NCBI GenBank assembly: GCA_017853835.1
Contig: JAFMIU010000038.1
Coordinates: 1 to 32,532 of the forward strand
DNA length: 32,532 nucleotides
Direction: 5' to 3'
From: Pirellulales bacterium
GTDB taxonomy: Bacteria > Planctomycetota > Planctomycetia > Pirellulales > UBA1268
Under the pieces are notes generated by a model. That model was not told the DNA's origin. It worked only from the letters and a program-made list of their open reading frames with translations, and searched no databases. The translations under genes and the position numbers were made by a program. This document shows positions 1-7,235 of the stretch, piece by piece (the stretch's first letter is position 1; the number at the start of each line of letters is the position of its first letter).

Positions 1-705
1 TTCGACGGCCGCGGCATCCTCCTCGACGTCGAGGGCACGACGTCGTCGATCTCGTTCGTCTACGACGTGCTCTTCGAGCATGCGAAGGCACACGTGGGCG
101 ACTACCTCGCCGCCCACCGTGACGACCCGCAGGTGGCCGCCGCCGCCCGAGGGATCGCCGCCACGGCGGGGCTCGGCAACGTGAACCTTTCCGACCCGGC
201 CGACCTCACGAAGCTGACGCTCGCGGCGATCGACCTCATGAACCGCGACGTGAAAGACACGTCGCTCAAGATGCTCCAGGGCATGATCTGGCGCGGAGGC
301 TACGAGAAGGGCGACCTCGTGGCCCACGTCTTCGACGACGTGCCGCCGGCCCTCGCGCAATGGGCCGATGCCGGCCTCGACGTGCGGATCTACTCCTCGG
401 GCTCGATCGAGGCGCAGCAGCTCTTCTTTCGTCACACGGCCCACGGCGACCTCACCCGCCACCTGCGGGGTCACTACGACACGACCACCGGCCCGAAGCG
501 CGAGGCCGCCAGCTACGCGGCGATCGCCGCCGACATGGGCCTCGAGCCCAGGCAGGTGCTCTTCGTGAGCGACGTGGGCGCCGAGCTCGACGCCGCCCGA
601 GCCGCGGGCATGGCCACGGCCCTCGCCGTGCGGCCGGGCAACCGTGAGCAGGGCGGACTCTTCGAGCATCAGGCATGCGACTCCTTCGCCGAGATCGTCA
701 CATGA
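1..705 (+). CDS. mtnC: Enolase-phosphatase E1 (acireductone synthase), 5' end missing
   Basis: HAD-superfamily enzyme of the methionine salvage pathway. It enolises and dephosphorylates 2,3-diketo-5-methylthiopentyl-1-phosphate to acireductone in the cytoplasm. The open frame runs from base 1 without a start, so the gene begins outside the window; probably only a few residues are missing. The first residues carry HAD motif I in the MtnC form (LLDVEGTTSSISFVYDVLF), followed by a helical cap, then IYSSGSIEAQQL with the motif II serine and FVSDVGAELDAARAAGM with the motif IV acidic residue. All are typical of MtnC, and the length (234 residues in view) fits the family. An internal GTG at 67 is not the real start, because it would remove motif I. 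The stop overlaps the next start in ATGA, so the two genes are probably cotranscribed and translationally coupled. Confidence 0.93.
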   Translation, partial: FDGRGILLDVEGTTSSISFVYDVLFEHAKAHVGDYLAAHRDDPQVAAAARGIAATAGLGNVNLSDPADLTKLTLAAIDLMNRDVKDTSLKMLQGMIWRGGYEKGDLVAHVFDDVPPALAQWADAGLDVRIYSSGSIEAQQLFFRHTAHGDLTRHLRGHYDTTTGPKREAASYAAIAADMGLEPRQVLFVSDVGAELDAARAAGMATALAVRPGNREQGGLFEHQACDSFAEIVT

Positions 706-1889
706 CGCCGACCGATCCCATCGCCCGGTGCGGCTGCGGCGCCTCGACCCGCCCCGATCTCGACCTCGCGCTCCGCGATGCCGTCACCGCGGCCCAGGCC
801 GACCTCGGTTCGATCCGGGCCGACCTGGCGGTGGTGTTCGTGTCGGCGGCGCATGCCGCGGCCATCCGACCCGCGTTTGAAACGCTCGCCGACCTCGTGC
901 CCGCCACCACCGTGATCGGCGCGACCGCCGAGGGCGTGCTCGCCGGCCACGAGGAGTTCGAGGGCGGGCCGGCGGTGACGGTGTGGATGGCCCGCCTGCC
1001 CGGAGCCTGGATCCGGCCGCTTTCGCTCGACTACGTGCAGACCCCCGACGGCGGCCTGTTTGCGGGCTGGCCGGAGGAACTCGACGGCGAATGGCCTTCC
1101 AATGCCGCCGTCCTGCTGCTGGCCGATCCATTTTCCTTTCCGGTCGACGCCTTCATCGCCCGCATGGAAACCGAGCACCCCGGCGTGCCGATCATCGGTG
1201 GCATGGCCAGTGGCGGCAGCGAACCCGGCAGCAACACGCTCGTGGTCGGTCCGCGAACCTACGAATCCGGCGCCGTGGGGCTCGTGCTCGGCGGCACGTA
1301 TCGGATCCGACCGGTCGTGTCGCAGGGCTGCCGGCCGATCGGCAAGCCGCTCGTGGTGACGCGGGCCGAAGACAACATGATCCTCGAACTCGGCGGACGC
1401 CCCGCCCTCGAACGGCTCCGCGAGGTGTATGGCACGCTCGATGCCGTCGATCGCAACCTCGTGAAGTCGTCGCTTCATCTCGGTCGGGCCGCGAGCGAAT
1501 ACCGCGACTCGTTTCATCCGGGCGACTTCCTCGTGCGCAACGTCATGGGCGCCGATCCCGAATCGGGCGTGATCGCCGTGGGCGACACCGTGCGGATCGG
1601 CCAGACCGTGCAGTTTCACGTGCGCGACGCCGCGAGCGCCGACGACGACCTCCGCTGCCTCCTGGCGAGCCTTGCGGCACCACGCCCCCTCGGCGCCCTC
1701 GTCTTCACCTGCAACGGACGCGGCACGCGGCTCTTCGATGAGCCCGGACACGACGCGCGATGCGTGCAGGACCTGATCGGCCCGCTGCCCACCGCCGGTT
1801 TTTTCGCCCAGGGCGAGATTGGACCCATCGGCGACCGAACCTTCCTCCACGGCTTCACGGCGAGCATCGCAGTGCTGGAAAAGGCCTGA
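702..1889 (+). CDS. FIST domain signal-transduction protein
   Basis: A 395-residue protein with a FIST_N domain (about residues 30-220) and a FIST_C domain (about 225-380). FIST proteins are predicted intracellular small-ligand sensors; the ligand is not known. Family features visible are the GATAEGVLAG stretch, the glycine-rich GGMASGGSEPGSNT segment, QGCRPIGKPLVVTRAEDN, and the C-terminal FTCNGRGTRLF with a later GFFAQGEIGP. No transmembrane segment or fused output domain is present, so it would act through a partner. The start at 702 is preferred over an in-frame ATG at 675 because it gives the ATGA overlap with mtnC. The coupling to a methionine-salvage gene is positional only; no functional link is shown. 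Planctomycetes commonly carry stand-alone FIST proteins. Confidence 0.85.
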   Translation: MTPTDPIARCGCGASTRPDLDLALRDAVTAAQADLGSIRADLAVVFVSAAHAAAIRPAFETLADLVPATTVIGATAEGVLAGHEEFEGGPAVTVWMARLPGAWIRPLSLDYVQTPDGGLFAGWPEELDGEWPSNAAVLLLADPFSFPVDAFIARMETEHPGVPIIGGMASGGSEPGSNTLVVGPRTYESGAVGLVLGGTYRIRPVVSQGCRPIGKPLVVTRAEDNMILELGGRPALERLREVYGTLDAVDRNLVKSSLHLGRAASEYRDSFHPGDFLVRNVMGADPESGVIAVGDTVRIGQTVQFHVRDAASADDDLRCLLASLAAPRPLGALVFTCNGRGTRLFDEPGHDARCVQDLIGPLPTAGFFAQGEIGPIGDRTFLHGFTASIAVLEKA

Positions 1890-1990
1890 AACACGGCCGC
1901 AAGCAGGTCTTGCCCGGCTTCCCGGCCCTTCCTATCGTCTCGGCTCCATCGGGTCGCGAAGGATCGCGCCCCGCCTCCCGGAGTCAATCC

Positions 1991-2356
1991 ATGCGGATGC
2001 TCGTCTCGTTGCTCGCGGTGATGTCGTTCGCCGCGGTGGGCCTCACAGGGTGCGCGAGCACCAAGGCCAACCAATACGCCTACGCCCCGCCCCTGGCGCC
2101 GCCCGTCTACCCGCAGCCGCAAACAGCCGCGCAGCCGGTGATGGCGGCTCCCGTGGTGGCCATGCCCGGCACCGCGGCACCGATGACGGTCGCCGCGCCG
2201 ATGATGGCGGCACCGGCAGGCTCGGTTCCGATGGCCGGAGCGCCCGTCGTGATGGCGGCGGCAGCGACCGATCCCTGCTGCCAGCCAGGTGACGGAGCCG
2301 TGCCGGTCGTTTATGAAACAGCCGGCCAGACGCCGCCGTGTCCCCCCGGCCCGTAA
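1991..2356 (+). CDS. Small Pro/Ala-rich lipoprotein
   Basis: A 121-residue predicted lipoprotein. The N-terminus (MRMLVSLLAVMSFAAVGLTGC) is a signal peptide ending in a lipobox LTGC, so Cys21 would be lipidated. The rest is low-complexity and rich in Ala, Pro, Met and Val (runs such as PPVYPQPQ and repeated M-A-A-P units), with a CCQPGD motif near the end. No known domain is recognisable. A GGAG ribosome-binding site sits 8-10 bp before the ATG. It lies 101 bp after the FIST gene and 44 bp before malQ, so it may have its own transcript. Small envelope proteins of this composition are common in planctomycetes, and the function is unknown. Confidence 0.72.
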   Translation: MRMLVSLLAVMSFAAVGLTGCASTKANQYAYAPPLAPPVYPQPQTAAQPVMAAPVVAMPGTAAPMTVAAPMMAAPAGSVPMAGAPVVMAAAATDPCCQPGDGAVPVVYETAGQTPPCPPGP

Positions 2357-2400
2357 CGTCGAGGCCCGACTATTACCGTTCTTTGGAGTGACCCCACCGC

Positions 2401-3942
2401 GTGACCGCCTCGTCGCTGCTTCGTGATCGTTCGGCCGGCATTCTCCTTCACCCCACGTCGCTCCCGGGGCGGTTCGGGATCGGCGACATCGGCCCCGAGG
2501 CCCATCGCTGGCTCGATCACATGGCCGCCATGTCGCAGCGGCTCTGGCAGATTCTGCCGCTCGGTCCCACCGGCTACGGCGATTCGCCGTATCAGACGCT
2601 CTCGACCTTCGCGGCCAACCCGCTCCTGGTGTCGCTCGAGGGGATCCGCGAAGAGGGGCTCCTCGACGACGACGCGATCAACGGGCTCCCGGCGTTTCCC
2701 GATGACCACGTCGACTTCGGCGCGGTGATTCACCACAAGCCTGCGGTGCTGGCGCAGGCGGCCGCCGCGTTTCCGCGAAAGGCCTCACCCGACCTCGCAC
2801 GGCGATTCGATGCGTTTGTCGAAGCGAGCGCCGCATGGCTCGACGACTTCGCCCTCTTCGTGTCGCTGAAGTCGCACTTCGAAGGACGCCCGTGGACCGA
2901 CTGGCCCACGGATGCGGCGCGGCGTGATCCGTCGAGCCTCGCGGCCGCCCGCCGCACCCTGGCCGATGCCATCGCCCACGTGCGAGTGCTGCAGTTTCTC
3001 TTTCACGACCAGTGGACCCGGCTGCGGGCGCATGCCGCACGTCGTGGCATCGCCATCGTCGGTGACCTGCCGATCTTCGTGGCGCACGACAGCGCAGACG
3101 TCTGGTGCCACCCCGACCTGTTCGAACTCGACGCCGACGGTCGCGCCACCGTGGTGGCGGGCGTTCCTCCCGACTACTTCAGCCAGACGGGCCAGCGCTG
3201 GGGCAATCCGCTCTATCGGTGGAACGTGCATGCCGAGCGCGGGTTCGACTGGTGGATCGCACGCCTGGCGCACTGTTTCTCGCTCGTCGACATCCTCCGC
3301 ATCGATCACTTTCGTGGGTTTGCCGGCTACTGGGAGATCCCCGCCGATCATCCCACCGCCGAGCACGGGCATTGGATGGCGGGCCCCGGGCGGGCGCTCT
3401 TCGACGCCGCGACGACGGCGCTTGGGGCCAAGCCGATCATCGCCGAGGATCTCGGCCTCATTACGCCCGACGTCGATGAGCTCCGCGACGGCCTCGGCTA
3501 TCCCGGCATGCGGATCCTCCAGTTTGCCTTCAGCGGCGACGCGCCCTCGGCCGAGTTTCGGCCGGAGACCTACCCGGCCAACTGCGTGGTCTACACCGGC
3601 ACGCACGACAACGACACGACGGTGGGGTGGTATCGCAGCGAGCCGGGCAGGGATTCCACCCGTTCGGCTGATCAGATCGCCCGCGAGCAACACGCCGTGA
3701 GGACCGCGCTCTCGACAAGCGGCGAGGAGATTCACTGGGATCTGATCGCCCTCTCGCTTCGCACGCCGGCGGCCACGGCCATTTATCCGCTCCAGGACGT
3801 GCTCGGACTCGGTAGTGAGGCGCGGATGAACGTGCCGGGGCGGGAGTGGGGCAACTGGACCTGGCGATTCCGCTGGGAGCAGCTCACCCCGTCGATCGAG
3901 CGCCGGCTTGCCGACCTCACCGCCGCGAGCGGCCGGGCGTAA
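2401..3942 (+). CDS. malQ: 4-alpha-glucanotransferase (amylomaltase)
   Basis: A 513-residue GH77 enzyme that transfers alpha-1,4-glucan segments between malto-oligosaccharides in glycogen and maltodextrin metabolism, in the cytoplasm. The start is typical (GILLHPTSLPGRFGIGDIG, then LPLGPTGYGDSPYQ). The catalytic set of the family is visible: the nucleophile Asp302 in LRIDHFRGF, the acid/base Glu349 in IIAEDLG and the transition-state Asp403 in THDND. PNYFS-like PPDYFSQTGQRWGNPLY is also present. The length matches the short bacterial/plant form without N-terminal carbohydrate-binding modules. GTG is used as the start, with a GGAG about 13 bp upstream. The gene is followed by the REP array at 3974, whose first hairpin could help end the transcript. 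No other glycogen gene is nearby. Confidence 0.95.
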   Translation: MTASSLLRDRSAGILLHPTSLPGRFGIGDIGPEAHRWLDHMAAMSQRLWQILPLGPTGYGDSPYQTLSTFAANPLLVSLEGIREEGLLDDDAINGLPAFPDDHVDFGAVIHHKPAVLAQAAAAFPRKASPDLARRFDAFVEASAAWLDDFALFVSLKSHFEGRPWTDWPTDAARRDPSSLAAARRTLADAIAHVRVLQFLFHDQWTRLRAHAARRGIAIVGDLPIFVAHDSADVWCHPDLFELDADGRATVVAGVPPDYFSQTGQRWGNPLYRWNVHAERGFDWWIARLAHCFSLVDILRIDHFRGFAGYWEIPADHPTAEHGHWMAGPGRALFDAATTALGAKPIIAEDLGLITPDVDELRDGLGYPGMRILQFAFSGDAPSAEFRPETYPANCVVYTGTHDNDTTVGWYRSEPGRDSTRSADQIAREQHAVRTALSTSGEEIHWDLIALSLRTPAATAIYPLQDVLGLGSEARMNVPGREWGNWTWRFRWEQLTPSIERRLADLTAASGRA

Positions 3943-3973
3943 TCACACGCCGCACGAGCCACCCCACCGGTCC

Positions 3974-4293
3974 AGTCCAAGCCCAAGGCCGTAAGGCCTG
4001 GGACACGCCGCACTACTCCCGCTCGACGCCGTTGGGCCGCCCCGCACCTCGCGTCCTCGCGTCAAACACCCCACACGAGCCCCCACGCCGGTCCCACGGC
4101 TCACGCCGTTGGGCTTCCACGGCGCCACCCGCTCCACATGCACGTCCAAGCCCAAGGCCGTAAGGCCTGGGACACGCCCCACTACTCCCGCTCGACGCCG
4201 TTGGGTTTCCCCGCCCCTCGCGTCCTCGCGTCAAACACCGCGGGCACGAGCCCCCACGCCGGTCCCACGGCTCACGCCGTTGGGCTTCCACGG
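3974..4293. repeat. REP array 1 (BIME-like), left of the RAYT gene
   Basis: Two related palindromic repeats alternate in opposite orientations. Type B (35 bp, plus strand) lies at 3974-4008 and 4144-4178: GTCC, then AAGCCCAAGGCC, a GTAA loop, then GGCCTGGGAC. Type A (33 bp, minus strand) lies at 4090-4122 and 4261-4293. Read on its own strand it is GTGG, then AAGCCCAACGGC, a GTGA loop, then GCCGTGGGAC. Each forms a hairpin with one bulged base and a GT-starting tetranucleotide at its 5' foot, the layout of REP elements. A and B are 21 bp apart at 4122-4144, forming an inverted pair. The whole B-spacer-A block recurs with a period of 170-171 bp, and the spacer itself (ACTACTCCCGCTCGACGCCG and onward) is conserved and contains half-REP remnants. 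Confidence 0.9.
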
Positions 4294-4376
4294 CGCCGTT
4301 ACTCCCATCACCGCCCTTGGGCGTTCCATCCTTGGCCCCTCTTGCCTGGGGTGATATACGCCTGTACACTTCCTGC

Positions 4377-4877
4377 ATGCCAAATGATCCCGGATCAGTC
4401 CGTAACGCCGGCCCGATCGCATACTTCCTCACATGGACAACCTACGGCTCATGGCTGCCCGGCGACGATCGTGGTTGGGTCGATCGCCACGGGGTGATGC
4501 ATTCGCCCGATCGTGGTCGAGCCTTTGCCGCGGCAACCCGGATGACCGCGCGGGCGACGTCATTGAACGTGCGGCAGCGTCAGGTGGTCGTGCAATCGAT
4601 CGACGCGACGTGCCTCTACCGTGAATGGCAAATCCACGCCCGTGACTGTCGCACGCAGCACGTGCACGTGGTGGTGGCGGCGTTGAGCACGTCGCCAAAA
4701 CTCATCTTGGAACAGTTGAAGGCATGGACCAGTCGTCGGTTGTCGTGTTGCTCAGGAAAGCCGCCTGGACGACGATGGTGGTCTCGAGGGGGCAGCGGGC
4801 GTTGGATTTTCGATCAGGCGGGATTGGAGAGCGCAGTACGGTACGTGCAGGAATGCCAGGACCTTCCACGAGCGTAG
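4377..4877 (+). CDS. REP-associated tyrosine transposase (RAYT, Y1/HUH family)
   Basis: A 166-residue single-domain Y1 transposase of the IS200/IS605-like HUH superfamily, which cuts and joins single-stranded DNA at hairpins. Visible features are the N-terminal strand YFLTWTTYGSWLPGDDRGW, the metal-binding HUH motif as His95-Val-His97 in TQHVHVVVAAL, and a C-terminal helix with the likely nucleophile Tyr156 in AVRYVQECQD. No TnpB gene, IQ-type accessory ORF or classic IS end is present. Instead the gene sits between arrays of REP-like hairpins (3974-4293 and 4932-5239), which is the diagnostic context of RAYTs. ATG 4377 is chosen because the family motif begins about 16 residues later; no clear ribosome-binding site precedes it. 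The ORF has no stop or frameshift and keeps all catalytic residues, so it appears intact. Confidence 0.88.
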   Translation: MPNDPGSVRNAGPIAYFLTWTTYGSWLPGDDRGWVDRHGVMHSPDRGRAFAAATRMTARATSLNVRQRQVVVQSIDATCLYREWQIHARDCRTQHVHVVVAALSTSPKLILEQLKAWTSRRLSCCSGKPPGRRWWSRGGSGRWIFDQAGLESAVRYVQECQDLPRA

Positions 4878-4931
4878 TGCGCGGATGAAACGTCATCGCG
4901 CCCAACCACCGCCGGCGCGAGCCCCCACGCC

Positions 4932-5239
4932 GATCCCACGGCTCACGCCGTTGGGCTTCCACGGAACCGCTACTCCCATGCACGTCCAAGCCCAAGGCCG
5001 TAAGGCCTGGGACACGCCTCGCTACTCCCGCTCGACGCCGTTGGGCCGCCCCGCACCCCGCGTCCTCGCGTCAAACACCCCACGCGAGCCCCCACGCCGG
5101 TCCCACGGCTCACGCCGTTGGGCTTCCACGGCGCCACGCTACTCCCATCACCCCCATTGAGCCCCTCGGCTCATCGAGCCAAAACCGCCGCTCCAGCCCC
5201 CACGCCGGTCCCACGGCTCACGCCGTTGGGCTTCCACGG
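4932..5239. repeat. REP array 2 (BIME-like), right of the RAYT gene
   Basis: Type A hairpins lie at 4932-4964 (one change, GATCCC for GGTCCC), 5099-5131 and 5207-5239, with one type B hairpin at 4984-5018. The 4932/4984 pair is an inverted A-B pair 19 bp apart, and the block from 4984 to 5131 repeats the 115-117 bp B-to-A spacing of the left array, including the spacer. A shortened form of a third module (TTGAGCCCCTCGGCTCATCG) lies near 5158. The last hairpin ends 5 bp from the stop codon of the leftward ABC-F gene, so it is well placed to act as its terminator or as 3'-end mRNA protection (inference). Confidence 0.9.
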
Positions 5240-5244
5240 CGCCG

Positions 5245-7047
5245 TTACTCCCCAATCGCCGCGAGCTCCTCCTGGAGCGCGAGCCACCGCTCCTCGGCGG
5301 CCGAGAGCTTCGTCGCCGCATCGGTCATTTCGGCGTGCAGCCGCACCGCCTGGTCGGCGTCGGCGGTGGCCAGCAGGGCGTCGTTGGCCCGCTTCTTCTC
5401 GGCGTCGAGGCGGGCGATGCTCTTCTCGAGCGATGCAATCTCCTTGCGCACCTCGCGATCGGTGCGGGTCGAGGCACGAGCCGCCACGGCCGCGCGCGGC
5501 TGGTCGGCCTGCCGGCGGGCTCCCGCCTGCTTCGCCCCGCGGCCGTCGGCCGCCTCGGCATCGTCGATCTCCTTCGACACGCCGGCGAGGTAGGTGGCGT
5601 AGGTGGCGAGCGTGTTGACCACGCGGCCGTCCTTCACCTCGATCACGGTCGTCGCCACCGCCTGCATGAATGAACGGTCGTGGCTCGTAAACACGACCGT
5701 TCCCTCGTAGGTCACCAGCGCCCGCGCGAGCGCGTCGACCGTCTCCACGTCGAGGTGATTGCCGGGCTCGTCGAGCACGAGCACGTTGTAGGTGCCGAGC
5801 AGGAGGCCGGCCAGACAGAGACGGGCCCGCTCGCCACCCGAGAGCACCTTCACGGGCTTCTCGACCGCCGAGCCCCGAAACAGCATCGCTCCAGCCACGT
5901 CGAGGATCCGCTGCTGCTTCGTGCCGATCGCGGCAGCCCGCTCGAGATGCTCGAGGACGGTCTGATCCTCCCGAATGCTCGTGTAGACATGCTGGGCATA
6001 GACACCGACCTCGCAGCCGAAACCCCATTTTGTCTCGCCACGAAGCGGCCCGAGCGACCCCACGAGCGTGCGGAGGAAGGTCGTTTTCCCCTGCCCGTTG
6101 TCGCCGACGATCGCCGCCCGAGAGCCGTGCTCGATCTCGAGATCGATGCCGGCGGCCACGTCACGGTCGGGGTAGCCGATGGCGAGATCGCGGCAGCGAA
6201 GGGCCGGTCCCCGCCGAGGCTTCACCTGCGGGCACTGGATCGCGGCCGTCGGGGCGGCCGTGGCGACCTCCTCCACCTCGAGCCGCTCCAGCTGCTTCGC
6301 CTTCGACTTCGCCCGCGACGCCGTCGAGGCGCGGGCGCGATTGCGGGCGATGAAGTCTTCCAACTGCCGACGCTTGGACAGCACCGCTGCGTTGGTCCGC
6401 TCCACGTGGGCCGCCTTCTCCCGCTGGTAGTCGAGAAACGCGTCGACCTTGCCGGGGTAGGTCGTCAACTCGCCATGGGAGAGATCGAGCGTCTGGTCGC
6501 AGGTGGCGTTGAGGAAGGCACGGTCATGCGACACGATCAGGCAGGCCTCACGGTAGCCCCGCAGAAAATGCTCCAGCAGGATTTGGGTGCGTAGGTCGAG
6601 AAAGTTCGTCGGCTCGTCGAGCAGCAGGAGATTCGGCTCGTGCAGCAGCAGGGCCGCGAGCTTCACGCGGGTCTGCCAGCCGCCCGAGAGCTCGCCGACC
6701 GGACCGGTGAGCCGTGTGCCCTTGATCTCGAAGTCGCCCGCCACCTCCCCGCACTTCCAGTCGGGCTGGCCGCTGTCGCGCATCAGGAAGTCGAGCGCCG
6801 ACTCGCCCGGCAGGAAGGGGTCGTGCTGCCGCAGGTAGCCGATTCGGAGCCGTGGATGGCGGACGATCTCTCCGGAATCGAGTTCCTCGTCCCCGAGAAT
6901 GACCCGGAGGAGGGTGCTCTTCCCGGCCCCGTTGCGGCCGATGAACCCGATGCGGCCGTCATCGGTGATCGTGGCCGAGGTGCCGTCGAGGAGAACCTGA
7001 TCGCCGTAGCGTTTCGAGGCGTTTTTGATGTCGAGAAGGACGGCCAT
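5245..7047 (-). CDS. ABC-F family ATPase (Uup/EttA-like)
   Basis: A 600-residue soluble protein with two ABC domains and no membrane segment. ABC-F proteins act on ribosomes (translation factors or antibiotic-target protection). Domain 1 has Walker A GRNGAGKST (37-45), signature ELSGGWQ (119-124) and Walker B LLLLDEPTNFLD (140-151). A charged linker follows (about 205-265, the P-site tRNA-interaction region). Domain 2 has Walker A GDNGQGKTT (315-323), signature LSGGER (402-407) and Walker B LVLDEPGNHLD (423-433). A basic segment and a C-terminal coiled coil (about 525-598) resemble the Uup C-terminal domain. In the second Walker B the usual DEPTNHLD is DEPGNHLD (Gly429). ATG 7047 is chosen because MAVLLDIKNASKRYG is the normal family start; an upstream in-frame extension to 7203 is unlike any ABC-F. 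The 3' end abuts a REP hairpin. Confidence 0.92.
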   Translation of the reverse strand: MAVLLDIKNASKRYGDQVLLDGTSATITDDGRIGFIGRNGAGKSTLLRVILGDEELDSGEIVRHPRLRIGYLRQHDPFLPGESALDFLMRDSGQPDWKCGEVAGDFEIKGTRLTGPVGELSGGWQTRVKLAALLLHEPNLLLLDEPTNFLDLRTQILLEHFLRGYREACLIVSHDRAFLNATCDQTLDLSHGELTTYPGKVDAFLDYQREKAAHVERTNAAVLSKRRQLEDFIARNRARASTASRAKSKAKQLERLEVEEVATAAPTAAIQCPQVKPRRGPALRCRDLAIGYPDRDVAAGIDLEIEHGSRAAIVGDNGQGKTTFLRTLVGSLGPLRGETKWGFGCEVGVYAQHVYTSIREDQTVLEHLERAAAIGTKQQRILDVAGAMLFRGSAVEKPVKVLSGGERARLCLAGLLLGTYNVLVLDEPGNHLDVETVDALARALVTYEGTVVFTSHDRSFMQAVATTVIEVKDGRVVNTLATYATYLAGVSKEIDDAEAADGRGAKQAGARRQADQPRAAVAARASTRTDREVRKEIASLEKSIARLDAEKKRANDALLATADADQAVRLHAEMTDAATKLSAAEERWLALQEELAAIGE

Positions 7048-7235
7048 GGGAGGGGGTTTCACAACGTGAAACGAGGGGGAGGCGGGAGCGTGGAGGGTAG
7101 GGCAGACCCACCACCCTTCACAAGGTCGCCGAGTGCCGTTCGATCGGATACCATTTTCCGAACCTGGTAGTTCCCCGTCTCTTCCCGCCCGATGGCAACC
7201 CACCCGCCTGCGGCCTCCCTCAGAAGGACACGTCC

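Noticed and set aside
67..705. mtnC starting at the internal GTG 67
   Set aside because: It would delete the catalytic HAD motif I, which is encoded from base 16 onward; the gene is simply cut by the window edge.
669..1850. A 393-residue minus-strand frame
   Set aside because: Antisense shadow of the FIST gene, low-complexity and without recognisable domains.
4261..4964. A complete IS200/IS605 insertion sequence
   Set aside because: There is no TnpB and no IS-type left and right ends distinct from the surrounding repeats. The flanking hairpins are the same as those in arrays 6-28 kb away, which fits RAYT/REP better.
3974..5239. CRISPR array
   Set aside because: The repeats are palindromic, alternate in orientation, have conserved spacers of uneven length, and no cas gene is nearby.
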